The notes beneath the pieces were generated by a model, which worked only from the letters and a program-made list of their open reading frames with translations, had not been told where the DNA came from and made no database searches. A stretch of DNA of 10,963 nt, taken from positions 1-10,963 of the forward strand of contig JAJXXI010000752.1 in the NCBI GenBank assembly GCA_021781185.1, given 5' to 3'. A program made the translations under genes and the position numbers. Source of the DNA: a bacterium (GTDB taxonomy: Bacteria; Verrucomicrobiota; Verrucomicrobiia; Limisphaerales; UBA11358). Of this stretch, positions 1 to 6,811 are shown piece by piece; the stretch's first letter is position 1; each line of letters begins with the position of its first letter.

Positions 1-50
1 AAATCAAAAGTTTTTTGGTTGAGCCGGTCCTGACGCTGGCCGGCGCATGA

Positions 51-78
51 TTGACGCAAGTTTTTTTTTTGCTAAGCT
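51..78 (+). promoter_or_regulatory. Possible sigma70-type promoter of asd
   Basis: A TTGACG hexamer (51-56, five of six matches to the -35 consensus) is followed after 16 bases by TAAGCT (73-78, only three of six matches to the -10 consensus). The spacer contains a run of ten T (61-70). Transcription would begin about 10 bases before the asd ATG at 96, giving a very short leader. The -10 is poor, so this is a suggestion only. Confidence 0.3.
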
Positions 79-95
79 GCTCGTTCAATTTGAAC

Positions 96-1100
96 ATGAA
101 CCGCAATCCACACGTCGCAATTGTCGGTGCCACTGGCGCCGTCGGCATCGAGATGATCAAAACCCTCGGAAAAAGGAATTTTCCCGTGGGCAAGCTGACC
201 TTGCTCGCGTCCGCCCGCTCCGTGGGCAAGAAACTCAAGTTCAAGGGCCAAGAGATCACCGTGACGGAATTGACGAAAGATTCGTTTGCCGGCATTGATA
301 TCGCGTTGTTCAGCGCGGGCGGCAGCATCTCGAAGGAATTTGCGCCCATCGCGGCCAGGGCCGGCTGCGTGGTGGTGGATAATTCCAGCGCCTTCCGCCA
401 GGACCCGAACGTGCCGCTCGTCGTGCCGGAAATCAACGCGGCGGACGTCAAGCTGCACAAAGGCATCATCGCCAACCCGAACTGCACCACGGCGATCACG
501 CTGATGGCGCTGTATCCGCTGCATCAGGCGTTCGGCGTGAAGCGCATTTTTGCGTCGAGCTACCAGGCCGTTTCCGGCACGGGCGCCAAGGCGCTGGAAG
601 AACTCGAACGCCAGGTTGAGCAGATCGTCACCAAGAAACCGGTGACGAAGGAGGTGTATCCGCACCAGATCGCCTTCAACGTGCTGCCGCAGGTGGATTC
701 ATTTCTGCCCAGCGGTTACACGAAGGAAGAGATGAAGATGGAAAACGAGGGCCGCAAGATCATGCACCACGACACGTTCCGCGCGAGCGTGACCTGCGTG
801 CGCGTGCCGGTCTATCGTTCGCATTCCATCGCCGTGAGCGCGGAATTTGAAAAGCCCGTGACGGTGGAAGCCGCGCGCGCGGTGCTGCTCAAAGCGCCCG
901 GCCTCGACGTCGTGGACGAACCGGAAAACAGGAAATATCCGATGCCGCTCAACACTTCCGAGCAAGACAACTGCCAGGTCGGTCGTCTGCGCCTGGATTG
1001 TGCGATGGACAACGGGCTGTGCTTTTGGGTTTCCGGCGACCAGTTGCTCAAGGGCGCGGCACTCAACGCGGTGCAGATCGCGGAAGAACTGGTGAAATAA
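96..1100 (+). CDS. asd: Aspartate-semialdehyde dehydrogenase
   Basis: This enzyme reduces L-aspartyl-4-phosphate to aspartate semialdehyde with NADPH, at the branch point to lysine/diaminopimelate, threonine and methionine, in the cytoplasm. The 334-residue product has the usual family length. Visible motifs are the N-terminal nucleotide-binding loop GATGAVG (11-17), the active-site cysteine in ANPNCTT (C130), the substrate-binding glutamine in SSYQAVSGTG (Q157), and the catalytic histidine in VPVYRSHS (H243). I chose ATG at 96 because the protein then begins MNRNPHVAIVGATG, as in the family. The longer in-frame start (TTG at 51) would add a hydrophobic stretch encoded by the poly-T run and is unlikely. 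No Shine-Dalgarno motif precedes the ATG. The gene stands alone and converges on exbD, 81 bases away. Confidence 0.96.
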   Translation: MNRNPHVAIVGATGAVGIEMIKTLGKRNFPVGKLTLLASARSVGKKLKFKGQEITVTELTKDSFAGIDIALFSAGGSISKEFAPIAARAGCVVVDNSSAFRQDPNVPLVVPEINAADVKLHKGIIANPNCTTAITLMALYPLHQAFGVKRIFASSYQAVSGTGAKALEELERQVEQIVTKKPVTKEVYPHQIAFNVLPQVDSFLPSGYTKEEMKMENEGRKIMHHDTFRASVTCVRVPVYRSHSIAVSAEFEKPVTVEAARAVLLKAPGLDVVDEPENRKYPMPLNTSEQDNCQVGRLRLDCAMDNGLCFWVSGDQLLKGAALNAVQIAEELVK

Positions 1101-1123
1101 ACCGGCCCCGAAATTCAAATCGA

Positions 1124-1152
1124 AACCAGGAACCAGGAAACTGGCGCCTGGT
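1124..1152 (+). terminator. Weak hairpin between convergent asd and exbD
   Basis: ACCAGG (1132-1137) and CCTGGT (1147-1152) form a six-pair stem with a nine-base loop just after asd, followed by the modestly T-rich CTTGACTTTTC. The left arm is part of a directly repeated AACCAGG (1124-1130 and 1131-1137). The stem is short and there is no clean U-tract, so terminator function is doubtful. A terminator would be expected in this convergent gap. Confidence 0.25.
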
Positions 1153-1181
1153 CTTGACTTTTCGGAAGCACCGCCGGCCGC

Positions 1182-1607
1182 TCAGGGCTTGCTCGCTTCC
1201 TTCGTGAAGGCGCTCAGGTTTTTGATTTTCGCCTCCTTCACAAAATCCATCACTTTGACAACCTGCCCCCACGGGGCCTGTTTGTCGGCCCGGATGGCCA
1301 GCTTGAGGTCCGGGTTTTTGGCCGCCTGCGAGATCAGTTGTTCGCGCAATTGATCCGGGGTGACGGGCATTTTATCCTGGCCCAACCGGAACAGTCCTTG
1401 CGGGTCAATGCTCACCACCAGCGGGGGATGATCCTCCGCCCCGGATTTCTGCGCCTCCGAAGACGAAGGCAATGCCAGCTTCAGCAGCGGCTGCTGCTTG
1501 AAGGTCGTCGTCACCATCAGGAAAATCACCAGCACCACCAGCACGTCAATCAACGCGACGATGATGACGGCGGGTGCCGTGCGACGTTTGCGGACGATGA
1601 AGCGCAT
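1182..1607 (-). CDS. exbD: ExbD/TolR-family biopolymer transport protein
   Basis: This is the small inner-membrane subunit of the proton-driven ExbB-ExbD motor that energises TonB. The 141-residue protein has the family layout: a short positively charged cytoplasmic N-terminus (MRFIVRKRR), one transmembrane helix at about 12-33 (PAVIIVALIDVLVVLVIFLM), and a periplasmic domain of about 100 residues. The helix carries the conserved membrane aspartate (D21 here, equivalent to the essential Asp25 of E. coli ExbD). The periplasmic part contains the family-typical pattern of a Pro/Leu-rich linker, then VVSIDPQGLFRL and LKLAIRADKQAPWGQVVKVMD. It is the last gene of the minus-strand tonB-exbB-exbD operon and starts 39 bases after the exbB stop. 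No Shine-Dalgarno motif is visible. It could equally be called TolR, but the partner gene upstream is TonB-like. Confidence 0.92.
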   Translation of the reverse strand: MRFIVRKRRTAPAVIIVALIDVLVVLVIFLMVTTTFKQQPLLKLALPSSSEAQKSGAEDHPPLVVSIDPQGLFRLGQDKMPVTPDQLREQLISQAAKNPDLKLAIRADKQAPWGQVVKVMDFVKEAKIKNLSAFTKEASKP

Positions 1608-1646
1608 GATTGGGCTTGGATTTGGGTTCCAGGTTTTGCTCGGGGA

Positions 1647-2237
1647 TTATTTCCGGTCGCGATACTGGCGGCGGATGAACTCGTCACACAGCGTTTCCAT
1701 CTCCACGGCCAACACCTCGACTTTTTTGCTGAAATAGCTCCAGAAAATCAGTGAGGGAATGGCGATGAGCAGGCCCGCGAGGGTGGCCCGCAGGATGAGG
1801 GCGATGCCTTCCGCCAGTTTCGCGGCATCGTTCAAGCCGGTCTGGCCGAGATCGCCAAACACGGTCATCATGCCGGCAATCGTGCCGACCAGCCCGAGCA
1901 GCGGCGCGATGCCGACGATGACTTCGAGCACCACGAGCCCGCGTTCGAGCTGGACGATTTCATGGCGGGCGGCGATTTCGAGTGAGTCCATGTTGTCAGC
2001 CTTCGGCCAGTCCAGCCGGTCGGCCGCCAGCCGGATGAGCCGGCCCAGCGGCGAGGGATTTTCCTCGCACAGCCGGCGGACGGCTTTGACATCGTCGGGC
2101 GACCGGCATTCCGTCAGCGCCTCGACGACTTCTGCGGGCACGACGTTGCTCCAGCGCAGCATCCAGGCCCGCCAGACAATGACGCCGAGGCAGACAACCG
2201 AAGTCAAACCAAGCAACAGGTAAACGGCATTTTCCAT
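1647..2237 (-). CDS. exbB: MotA/TolQ/ExbB proton channel family protein
   Basis: ExbB forms the proton-conducting pentamer around ExbD in the inner membrane and passes proton-motive force to TonB. The 196-residue protein has three predicted membrane segments: about 4-22, about 102-124 (containing APLLGLVGTIAGMM, the family signature) and about 143-168 (EGIALILRATLAGLLIAIPS). A cytoplasmic loop lies between segments 1 and 2, and the charged tail ends RRQYRDRK. The length is shorter than E. coli ExbB (about 244) but usual for many ExbB/TolQ homologues. ATG at 2237 lies 24 bases after the stop of the tonB-like gene and has no Shine-Dalgarno motif, only an A/T-rich leader. The gene sits between the tonB-like gene and exbD, so the three products most likely form one complex. 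No TonB-dependent receptor gene is in the window, so the cargo is unknown. Confidence 0.93.
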   Translation of the reverse strand: MENAVYLLLGLTSVVCLGVIVWRAWMLRWSNVVPAEVVEALTECRSPDDVKAVRRLCEENPSPLGRLIRLAADRLDWPKADNMDSLEIAARHEIVQLERGLVVLEVIVGIAPLLGLVGTIAGMMTVFGDLGQTGLNDAAKLAEGIALILRATLAGLLIAIPSLIFWSYFSKKVEVLAVEMETLCDEFIRRQYRDRK

Positions 2238-2261
2238 AAATTTTTCGCAGTCAAAGTTAAA

Positions 2262-3230
2262 TCAATAGTAATAGAACGTGAAAGTGATTTCCCTGAAATT
2301 CGCGCCGATCATCCGGCGCATGTCCGGCGGCCACGAGCCAAACGGCGCAGATTGCTCGATGGATTCCAGGCAGATGTAACCCAGCACATCGCCGACGGTG
2401 TTGCTGACGATTTTGGATTCCGTGACCGAGCCATCGGGGTTCAGGTGAAAATATATCGTCACCTTGCCGGTGCGATCCTGGGCATACTGCTGGCTGTCCA
2501 GCAGGTCATACCAGCGCTGTTGAATCGCCTCGATGATGGCGCGGTCGTAGGCGCCAAACGGCGTGGCGATCGCGTCCAGCGAGGAACTCAAGGCCCGCCG
2601 CCGCACGCCGCCTTCCTGCTGCATTTGCATTCCGGGAAGCTGGTTGGCCAGCCGGGCTTCCCGCAAGGTGCGCGGACGTTCCTTTTGCGGCGGTTTGGAT
2701 TCCTGCTCCGGCGTGGTGATCTCCGTCGGTTTTCCGGGTTGCAAGCCTCCGGGTTTGAGCAAAGCGGCCGGCTTGGTTTGCGCCGGCTTGGTGTTGACGG
2801 ACGTGGTGGGCGTCTCCGGGGGGGTGGGTTTGGCCCGGGTGGGCCGGGGCGTGTCCTCGACTTTCGGGACCTCGCGCTGCTTGCCGTTCAGTTTGGGTTG
2901 ATTGGAGTCCCGATCGGCATCGGGATTCGCCGCGCGGGAATTCTTGTCGGAATAATACTTCGCCGCTTTTGGCGCATCGGCGGAGGCTTGGGAGACGTCC
3001 ACAAAAATGGTTGGATCCACGGCCTGCGCCACCGGTTTGGGAACAGCCCGCTGGGCGTGGTGACGCGCGTGCCAATGCAGTTTGTTCCACCAACCGGCCT
3101 TTTTGCCCGCCTCATAACCGCCCCAGACGCCAAGGTGGACCAGGAGTGAAATCAACAAGGCCACCAGCAGCCGCTCTTTATCAAGGCGGCTGAAGCGCAG
3201 GGAACCCAGTTCGGCACGGGGGCGAACCAT
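2262..3230 (-). CDS. TonB-like energy transducer
   Basis: The 322-residue product has the three-part TonB design. A basic N-terminus precedes one membrane helix at about 20-37 (LLVALLISLLVHLGVWGGYE) that carries the SxxxH motif (S28, H32) known to matter for coupling TonB to ExbB/ExbD. A long periplasmic Pro/Lys/Thr-rich linker follows at about 63-190, rich in KP and TP pairs. A C-terminal globular domain (about 220-322) has the TonB/TolA-C pattern: AIIEAIQQRWYDLL, then VTIYFHLNPDGSVTESKIV, an amphipathic helix, and a final strand ITFTFYYY. It presumably contacts outer-membrane receptors and transmits ExbB/ExbD-derived energy. It is the first gene of the minus-strand operon. ATG at 3230 is the only reasonable start, since no other start codon precedes the helix. 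A TolA-like role is possible, but no pal or tolB is present. Confidence 0.87.
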   Translation of the reverse strand: MVRPRAELGSLRFSRLDKERLLVALLISLLVHLGVWGGYEAGKKAGWWNKLHWHARHHAQRAVPKPVAQAVDPTIFVDVSQASADAPKAAKYYSDKNSRAANPDADRDSNQPKLNGKQREVPKVEDTPRPTRAKPTPPETPTTSVNTKPAQTKPAALLKPGGLQPGKPTEITTPEQESKPPQKERPRTLREARLANQLPGMQMQQEGGVRRRALSSSLDAIATPFGAYDRAIIEAIQQRWYDLLDSQQYAQDRTGKVTIYFHLNPDGSVTESKIVSNTVGDVLGYICLESIEQSAPFGSWPPDMRRMIGANFREITFTFYYY

Positions 3231-3238
3231 GAAGTATC

Positions 3239-3267
3239 ATTTTGCCGCACGTCCGGAGGTGGGGCAA
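3239..3267 (-). promoter_or_regulatory. Candidate promoter of the tonB-exbB-exbD operon
   Basis: Read on the minus strand, TTGCCC (positions 3267-3262) is followed after 17 bases by CAAAAT (3244-3239). Each hexamer matches four of six bases of its sigma70 consensus. Transcription would then start within a few bases of the ATG at 3230, implying an almost leaderless mRNA, in line with the missing Shine-Dalgarno motif. The -35 hexamer lies in the inner part of one arm of an inverted repeat. Confidence 0.35.
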
Positions 3268-3293
3268 CTGATAGATGGTTTTTTATTTGCCCC
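3261..3293. repeat. Inverted repeat in the divergent tonB/DUF1737 gap
   Basis: GGGGCAA (3261-3267) and TTGCCCC (3287-3293) are perfect 7-base inverted arms separated by 19 bases of mostly A/T-rich sequence including a T run. The element lies in the only divergent intergenic region of the window (3231-3327) and overlaps the candidate -35 box of the tonB-like gene. This is a position where a dimeric repressor could act on one or both genes. There is no T-run immediately after either arm, so a terminator is less likely. Confidence 0.4.
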
Positions 3294-3327
3294 CTCGAAA
3301 TTGGCTGTTACTCTGCGGCACAATTCC

Positions 3328-3594
3328 ATGAACCATTCCCCGGATTCGTCCTATCCCGGTGCCCAGCAAGCCGTGGATTACATCATCGTCACCAGCAACG
3401 AGGACGATCATCACGCTGGCTACCATCACTTTGCCGACAAGGTGAACCGCAAACTAAAGTCCGGCTACCAGCTTCTTGGCCAGCCATTCAGCGTCAACCA
3501 CCTGGTGTGCCAGGCCATGATCCGCCCGACAGACGCGGTGCCCAGCGGGGAAACCACGGTGTTTTTCAAGCAGTCTTCCGGTTATCAGCCCTGA
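3328..3594 (+). CDS. Small DUF1737-like protein
   Basis: The 88-residue product has no signal peptide or membrane segment. Its core, about residues 14-65, reads DYIIVTSNEDD, then FADKVNRKLKSGYQLLGQPF, then VCQAMIRP. This matches the DUF1737 pattern: a hydrophobic strand Y-x-I/V-V-T/S, an amphipathic helix with V-N-x-L/K-L-x-x-G-W/Y-x-x-x-G, and a closing strand ending QAM. The family is small and usually soluble, and its function is unknown. I recognise the family from pattern memory, not a search. ATG at 3328 is preferred. An upstream in-frame start at 3229 would add 33 residues encoded by the promoter and inverted-repeat region and would overlap the start of the divergent gene. The gene is transcribed away from the tonB-like gene and lies 66 bases before nif3. 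Confidence 0.68.
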   Translation: MNHSPDSSYPGAQQAVDYIIVTSNEDDHHAGYHHFADKVNRKLKSGYQLLGQPFSVNHLVCQAMIRPTDAVPSGETTVFFKQSSGYQP

Positions 3595-3660
3595 ACCCGT
3601 CCGGCGGCCGGCGATACTTTCCCGCTTTGCACTTCCGCGGCGATTTGGTTTCATCGCGTC

Positions 3661-4422
3661 ATGCCAAAAGCGCCGCTTGCCGCCCTGACGAAATACTGCG
3701 ACCAACTTCTCCGAACGGTTGAAATTGGCGATTACGACGGTGCGGCCAACGGCTTGCAGGTGGCAAACTCCGGCTCCGTCACCCGCATCGCCGCCGTCGT
3801 GGACGCCAGCCTGGCCACGGTGAAACTGGCCGTCGCGGCGCAGGCGGATCTGCTCATTGTGCATCACGGCCTGTTCTGGTCAAAAACGCATCCGTGGACG
3901 GGCAAACGATACGAGTTGATCCAATTGCTCATCCAAAACGACCTGGCGGTTTACAGCTCGCATCTGCCGCTTGATGCGCATCCGAAACTGGGGAACAACG
4001 CCCGGCTGTGCGCCGCTCTCGGCCTCAAAAATTTGAAGCCCTTTTTCACCAGTCACGGGCAGGCCATCGGCTTCCAGTCGCCAACCAAAATCTCCCGCGC
4101 CGAACTCAGCCGGCGGTTGGAACGCGTGACCGGTGCCAAACCAAAGATAATTCCCGGCGGCAGGGAAATCTGCGGGCGGATCGGCGTGGTCACCGGCGGG
4201 GCGGGCGGCGATTTGAAGCTCGCGGCGGCGGAAGGCGTGGACACGTTCATCACCGGCGAAGGGCCACACTGGACGTATGCGCTCGCCGAGGAACTCGGCC
4301 TGAATGTTTTTTACGCCGGCCACTACGCCACGGAAACCTTCGGGGTGAAGGCGCTGGCGGCGGAGCTTTCCAAAAGATTCAAAGTGCCGTGGGAATTTTT
4401 GGATCATCCGACCGGTTTGTAA
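3661..4422 (+). CDS. NIF3/DUF34 dinuclear metal-centre protein
   Basis: This is a NIF3-family protein (short YbgI-like form). The family folds into toroidal hexamers and binds two metal ions per subunit. It is often annotated as a GTP cyclohydrolase I type 2 homologue, but its biochemical role is not settled. The 253-residue product shows the metal ligands and signature motifs: LLIVHHG (H68, H69), YSSHLPLDAHP (H101, D105), and the C-terminal VFYAGHYATETFG (H221, E225), ending EFLDHPTGL. Its length equals E. coli YbgI (about 247) and lacks the inserted middle domain of longer forms such as B. subtilis YqfO. ATG at 3661 starts directly before the first helix; no Shine-Dalgarno motif is visible. 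It may share a transcript with the DUF1737-like gene 66 bases upstream. Nothing in the context indicates a specific pathway. Confidence 0.93.
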   Translation: MPKAPLAALTKYCDQLLRTVEIGDYDGAANGLQVANSGSVTRIAAVVDASLATVKLAVAAQADLLIVHHGLFWSKTHPWTGKRYELIQLLIQNDLAVYSSHLPLDAHPKLGNNARLCAALGLKNLKPFFTSHGQAIGFQSPTKISRAELSRRLERVTGAKPKIIPGGREICGRIGVVTGGAGGDLKLAAAEGVDTFITGEGPHWTYALAEELGLNVFYAGHYATETFGVKALAAELSKRFKVPWEFLDHPTGL

Positions 4423-4832
4423 ACGCTCCATGGCTTGGCGTCGAAAAGATCATTCGTTTTAGCCAATCACTGAGGCAATTTGCTTTTGCGGCCACGGCCA
4501 TCCGGATGAATTTCTCTGAGCAGTTTAAATAAGACCGTTGATGTTGTTGAGAGCAGGGCGAGTTTCCCTTTCGCCCCAGCCTTCTCCCTCGGGGGGATGA
4601 TTGAAAGCTCGGTTAAATCTCGGGCTCCCGGATTCTCGCGACTTGTGAGCGCCCCGGCATTCTCCTAAAATCACGAAACTTTAAACAGCAGCCACAGCAC
4701 GCCTGCGAATGTTGCCAGCTCGGCCAGCAAACTGGAATGCTGGGTTTGGCGTTCTGGCTGCCAATTGGATTAATTTTTTTTGCCATTGAAAGTCACGGCA
4801 TCCGCGAATGTTTCACAGCAAAAAGATTCATT
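4423..4832. other. 410-base intergenic gap between nif3 and the sugar cluster
   Basis: I see no convincing gene here. An open frame from 4737 is only an in-frame upstream extension of the next gene. The gap holds a GC-rich imperfect hairpin at 4549-4586, a run of eight T near 4774-4781, and no well-matched sigma70 promoter by eye. The promoter of the sugar cluster is presumably in the last 150 bases but cannot be pinpointed. The gap marks the border between housekeeping genes and the surface-glycan cluster. Confidence 0.6.
4549..4586. repeat. GC-rich imperfect hairpin, possibly a degenerate dispersed repeat
   Basis: GGGCGA (4556-4561) pairs with TCGCCC (4571-4576). The stem extends, with a small bulge, through GC (4553-4554 with 4579-4580) and GAGA (4549-4552 with TCTC at 4583-4586). 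The loop is about nine bases. The sequence following it (CCCTCGGGGGGATGA) is also skewed. Its wording, GAGAG..GGGCGA..CGCCCCAGCC..TCTCCC, resembles the 'CACCCCAGCCCTCTCCC' type of short palindromic repeat scattered between genes in several bacterial phyla. No T-tract follows, so it is not a classic terminator. Confidence 0.4.
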
Positions 4833-5915
4833 ATGAAGAAAATATTGATTACGGGATCTGCCGGCTATCTCGGCAGTGTTATGACCGAATATCTCGAAAA
4901 AAACGGTTCCGATTGCATCGGTTACGACACCGGGTTTTTTCGTGATTGCTTGCTTTACGACACCACCGCAAAAACAGTGATGTGCGACGCCCGGGATATT
5001 GAGGCAAACGATTTGGCGGGAGTGGATGCAGTGGTTCATCTGGCAGGAATCTCCAATGATCCGTTCGGCAATTTGGAGGCGGCAAAAGTGTATGACCCGA
5101 CGCGCGCTTACGCGTTAAAAATCGCCAGGCTCTGCAAGGAACAGCAGATCAAATTTATCTTCGCCTCAAGCTGCTCGGTTTATGGCATCGGCCAGGGCGA
5201 ACTGCTGGATGAAAATTCGCCCACCCATCCGCAAACGCCGTATTCCTTGAATAAATGGCAGGTGGAACAGGATTTACAGGGCATTGCCGATGATGATTTT
5301 TCCCCCATCGCGTTGCGATTTGCCACGGCGTTCGGGCTTTCTCCCCGGCTCCGATTTGATCTGGTGACAAACATGCTGACCGGCATGGCGTTTACGACCG
5401 GTAAAATCATTTTGAATTCCGATGGCACTCCCTGGCGTCCGAACGTGCATATTCTGGATATCTGCAAATCTGTCAAATACGCGATTAACTCCAATCATCG
5501 CGGAGGTCTGCTAAAGCTCAATGTCGGGGATGAATCCAACAACCTTCAGGTCATGGACATCGCCAAAAAAGTGCAGGCCTGCGTGCCGGGCTGCGAATTG
5601 AAGTTTTTGAAGGAAAACCCGGAGCTCGACAAAGAAGGTCTGGTGCGTGATCGCAAGGTCAAGCAAGGGGTGGACACGCGAACCTACAAGGTTTCTTTCG
5701 CCAAAATTCGCGAAACATTTCCAGGTTTTCAATGTGATTGGTCAGTGGAAGCCGGGATCAGGGACATGGTGGAGAAGTTCAAGGCCATCAACCTGACGGA
5801 AGCACAGTTCAAAAGCAAAAATTTCTACCGGCTCCAAAAAATCGAGCACCTTTATCAAAGCCATTTTCTGTCCGCCGATCTGCGCTGGACAACGGCAGCG
5901 GGTAAACGGCCATGA
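4833..5915 (+). CDS. NAD-dependent epimerase/dehydratase (SDR A)
   Basis: This is an extended short-chain dehydrogenase/reductase acting on nucleotide sugars. The 360-residue protein begins with a Rossmann fold ILITGSAGYLGS (G8, G11, G14). An acidic residue follows strand 2 in GYDTGFF (D32), then CDARDI (D52) and VVHLAGISNDPFGN (about 67-80). The catalytic elements are SSCSVYG (112-118) and YSLNK (Y137, K141). The exact sugar and reaction cannot be read from sequence. It is a clear paralogue of the SDR gene at 9220, sharing DTGFF, SNDPxGN, LSPRLRFD/VSPRMRFD, TTGK, SDGxPWRP and a C-terminal LRW. ATG at 4833 is chosen because the Rossmann strand starts at once; a longer frame from 4737 would add a hydrophobic, poorly supported extension. 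Its stop overlaps the next start (ATGA), indicating translational coupling with the aldo/keto reductase. Sampled lines look lower in GC than asd. Confidence 0.88.
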   Translation: MKKILITGSAGYLGSVMTEYLEKNGSDCIGYDTGFFRDCLLYDTTAKTVMCDARDIEANDLAGVDAVVHLAGISNDPFGNLEAAKVYDPTRAYALKIARLCKEQQIKFIFASSCSVYGIGQGELLDENSPTHPQTPYSLNKWQVEQDLQGIADDDFSPIALRFATAFGLSPRLRFDLVTNMLTGMAFTTGKIILNSDGTPWRPNVHILDICKSVKYAINSNHRGGLLKLNVGDESNNLQVMDIAKKVQACVPGCELKFLKENPELDKEGLVRDRKVKQGVDTRTYKVSFAKIRETFPGFQCDWSVEAGIRDMVEKFKAINLTEAQFKSKNFYRLQKIEHLYQSHFLSADLRWTTAAGKRP

Positions 5916-6811
5916 AATATCGCGCACTTGGCAACACTGGCCTGAATGTTTCAGTTGTCAGCCTGGGAACTCATCAGTTCTCCGGCGAATGGGCAAAGGA
6001 TTTTTCCGAATCGGAAGTGGCCACGATTCTACAGCGCGCATCGGAGTTGGGCATCAACGTCATTGACACGGCGGAATGCTATGGCGATCACTTGGTCGAA
6101 TCCCTCATTGGTAAAGCGATTCAGCCCCATCGCAGCGACTGGATCTTGGCCACCAAATTCGGCCACGGATTTTCCGGCCTCCAAAAGACCGGCGCCTGGT
6201 CCGCCGCACGGGTGCAACAGCAGCTTGAAGCATCGCTGAGAGCTTTGGGAACAGACCGCATTGATCTGTATCAATTTCATTCCGGCACCAACCAGGAATT
6301 TGATAATGATGAACTGTGGGCAATGCTCCAAGCTCAGGTTCGGGCCGGCAAAATCCGTTTTCTGGGATTATCGCTTTCAGCGGAGGTGCTCCACAAGGCG
6401 GACTGGCATCAATTGCACGCTGCCGCAAACGTCGGCGTGCGCGCCATTCAAGTTGTCTATAACCGCCTGCAAAACAAGGCTGAAGATTATGTGGTGCCAT
6501 TTTGCGAGCGGGAGCAACTCGGCATTTTGGCGCGTGTGCCGCTGGCCAAGGGTTTTCTCGGCGGCCACTACTTGCCGGGAACGCTTTTCCCTGAAAACGA
6601 TACGCGTTCAGCCTACAGCCAGCAGTTCAACGAAGAACAATTAAAGCTGGTGCAGCAAATCAAGCGCGAGGAAGTTCCGCCCGGCCAAAACATGGCGCAA
6701 TGGGCCCTGGCATGGTGTTTGAAACCCAAGGCCGTTTCGTCCGTGGTCGTTGGTTGCAAGAACATCGCGCAGTTGGAATCCAATGCCGCAGCGGCAACCC
6801 TGATCTCCTGA
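5912..6811 (+). CDS. Aldo/keto reductase
   Basis: This is a 299-residue TIM-barrel NADPH-dependent oxidoreductase of the aldo/keto reductase superfamily. The full catalytic tetrad is visible: D52 and Y57 (IDTAECYG), K82 (ATKFG) and H123 (YQFHSG). The N-terminal RALGNTGLNVSVVSLGT is the usual first strand of the YajO/YghZ-like group, and the C-terminal VVVGCKNIAQLESN is the usual cofactor phosphate-binding segment. Its start overlaps the SDR stop by four bases and its own stop directly abuts the next gene, so it is coupled within the cluster. In that setting it may reduce a 4-keto or other keto sugar intermediate; members of the superfamily do this in some deoxysugar pathways. A general aldehyde-detoxifying role cannot be excluded from sequence alone. 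Confidence 0.9.
   Translation: MKYRALGNTGLNVSVVSLGTHQFSGEWAKDFSESEVATILQRASELGINVIDTAECYGDHLVESLIGKAIQPHRSDWILATKFGHGFSGLQKTGAWSAARVQQQLEASLRALGTDRIDLYQFHSGTNQEFDNDELWAMLQAQVRAGKIRFLGLSLSAEVLHKADWHQLHAAANVGVRAIQVVYNRLQNKAEDYVVPFCEREQLGILARVPLAKGFLGGHYLPGTLFPENDTRSAYSQQFNEEQLKLVQQIKREEVPPGQNMAQWALAWCLKPKAVSSVVVGCKNIAQLESNAAAATLIS

Noticed and set aside
1..45. GCCGG (23-27) / CCGGC (40-44) stem as a terminator of an upstream gene
   Set aside because: The stem is only five pairs with a 12-base loop, the T-run is 17 bases further on, and there is no visible gene end to the left.
51..95. Extended N-terminus of asd from TTG at 51
   Set aside because: It would add a hydrophobic stretch encoded by the poly-T run before the normal Rossmann start. 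ATG at 96 fits the family.
72..665. Long open frame (197 codons) on the minus strand opposite asd
   Set aside because: It is Arg/His-rich low-complexity protein with no recognisable motif, lying fully antisense to a well-supported gene. It is a by-product of GC-rich codon use.
1759..2223. 154-codon plus-strand frame opposite exbB
   Set aside because: It is Ser/Arg/Thr-rich shadow sequence. The minus-strand ExbB has three membrane segments and the family signature.
2352..3149. 265-codon plus-strand frame opposite the tonB-like gene
   Set aside because: It is Gly/Arg-rich with no family pattern. The minus strand has a membrane helix, SxxxH, a Pro-rich linker and a TonB C-domain in the right operon order.
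4737..4832. Extended, membrane-like N-terminus of SDR A
   Set aside because: SDR epimerases start at the Rossmann strand. The extension lies in intergenic-like sequence, and ATG at 4833 gives MKKILITG.
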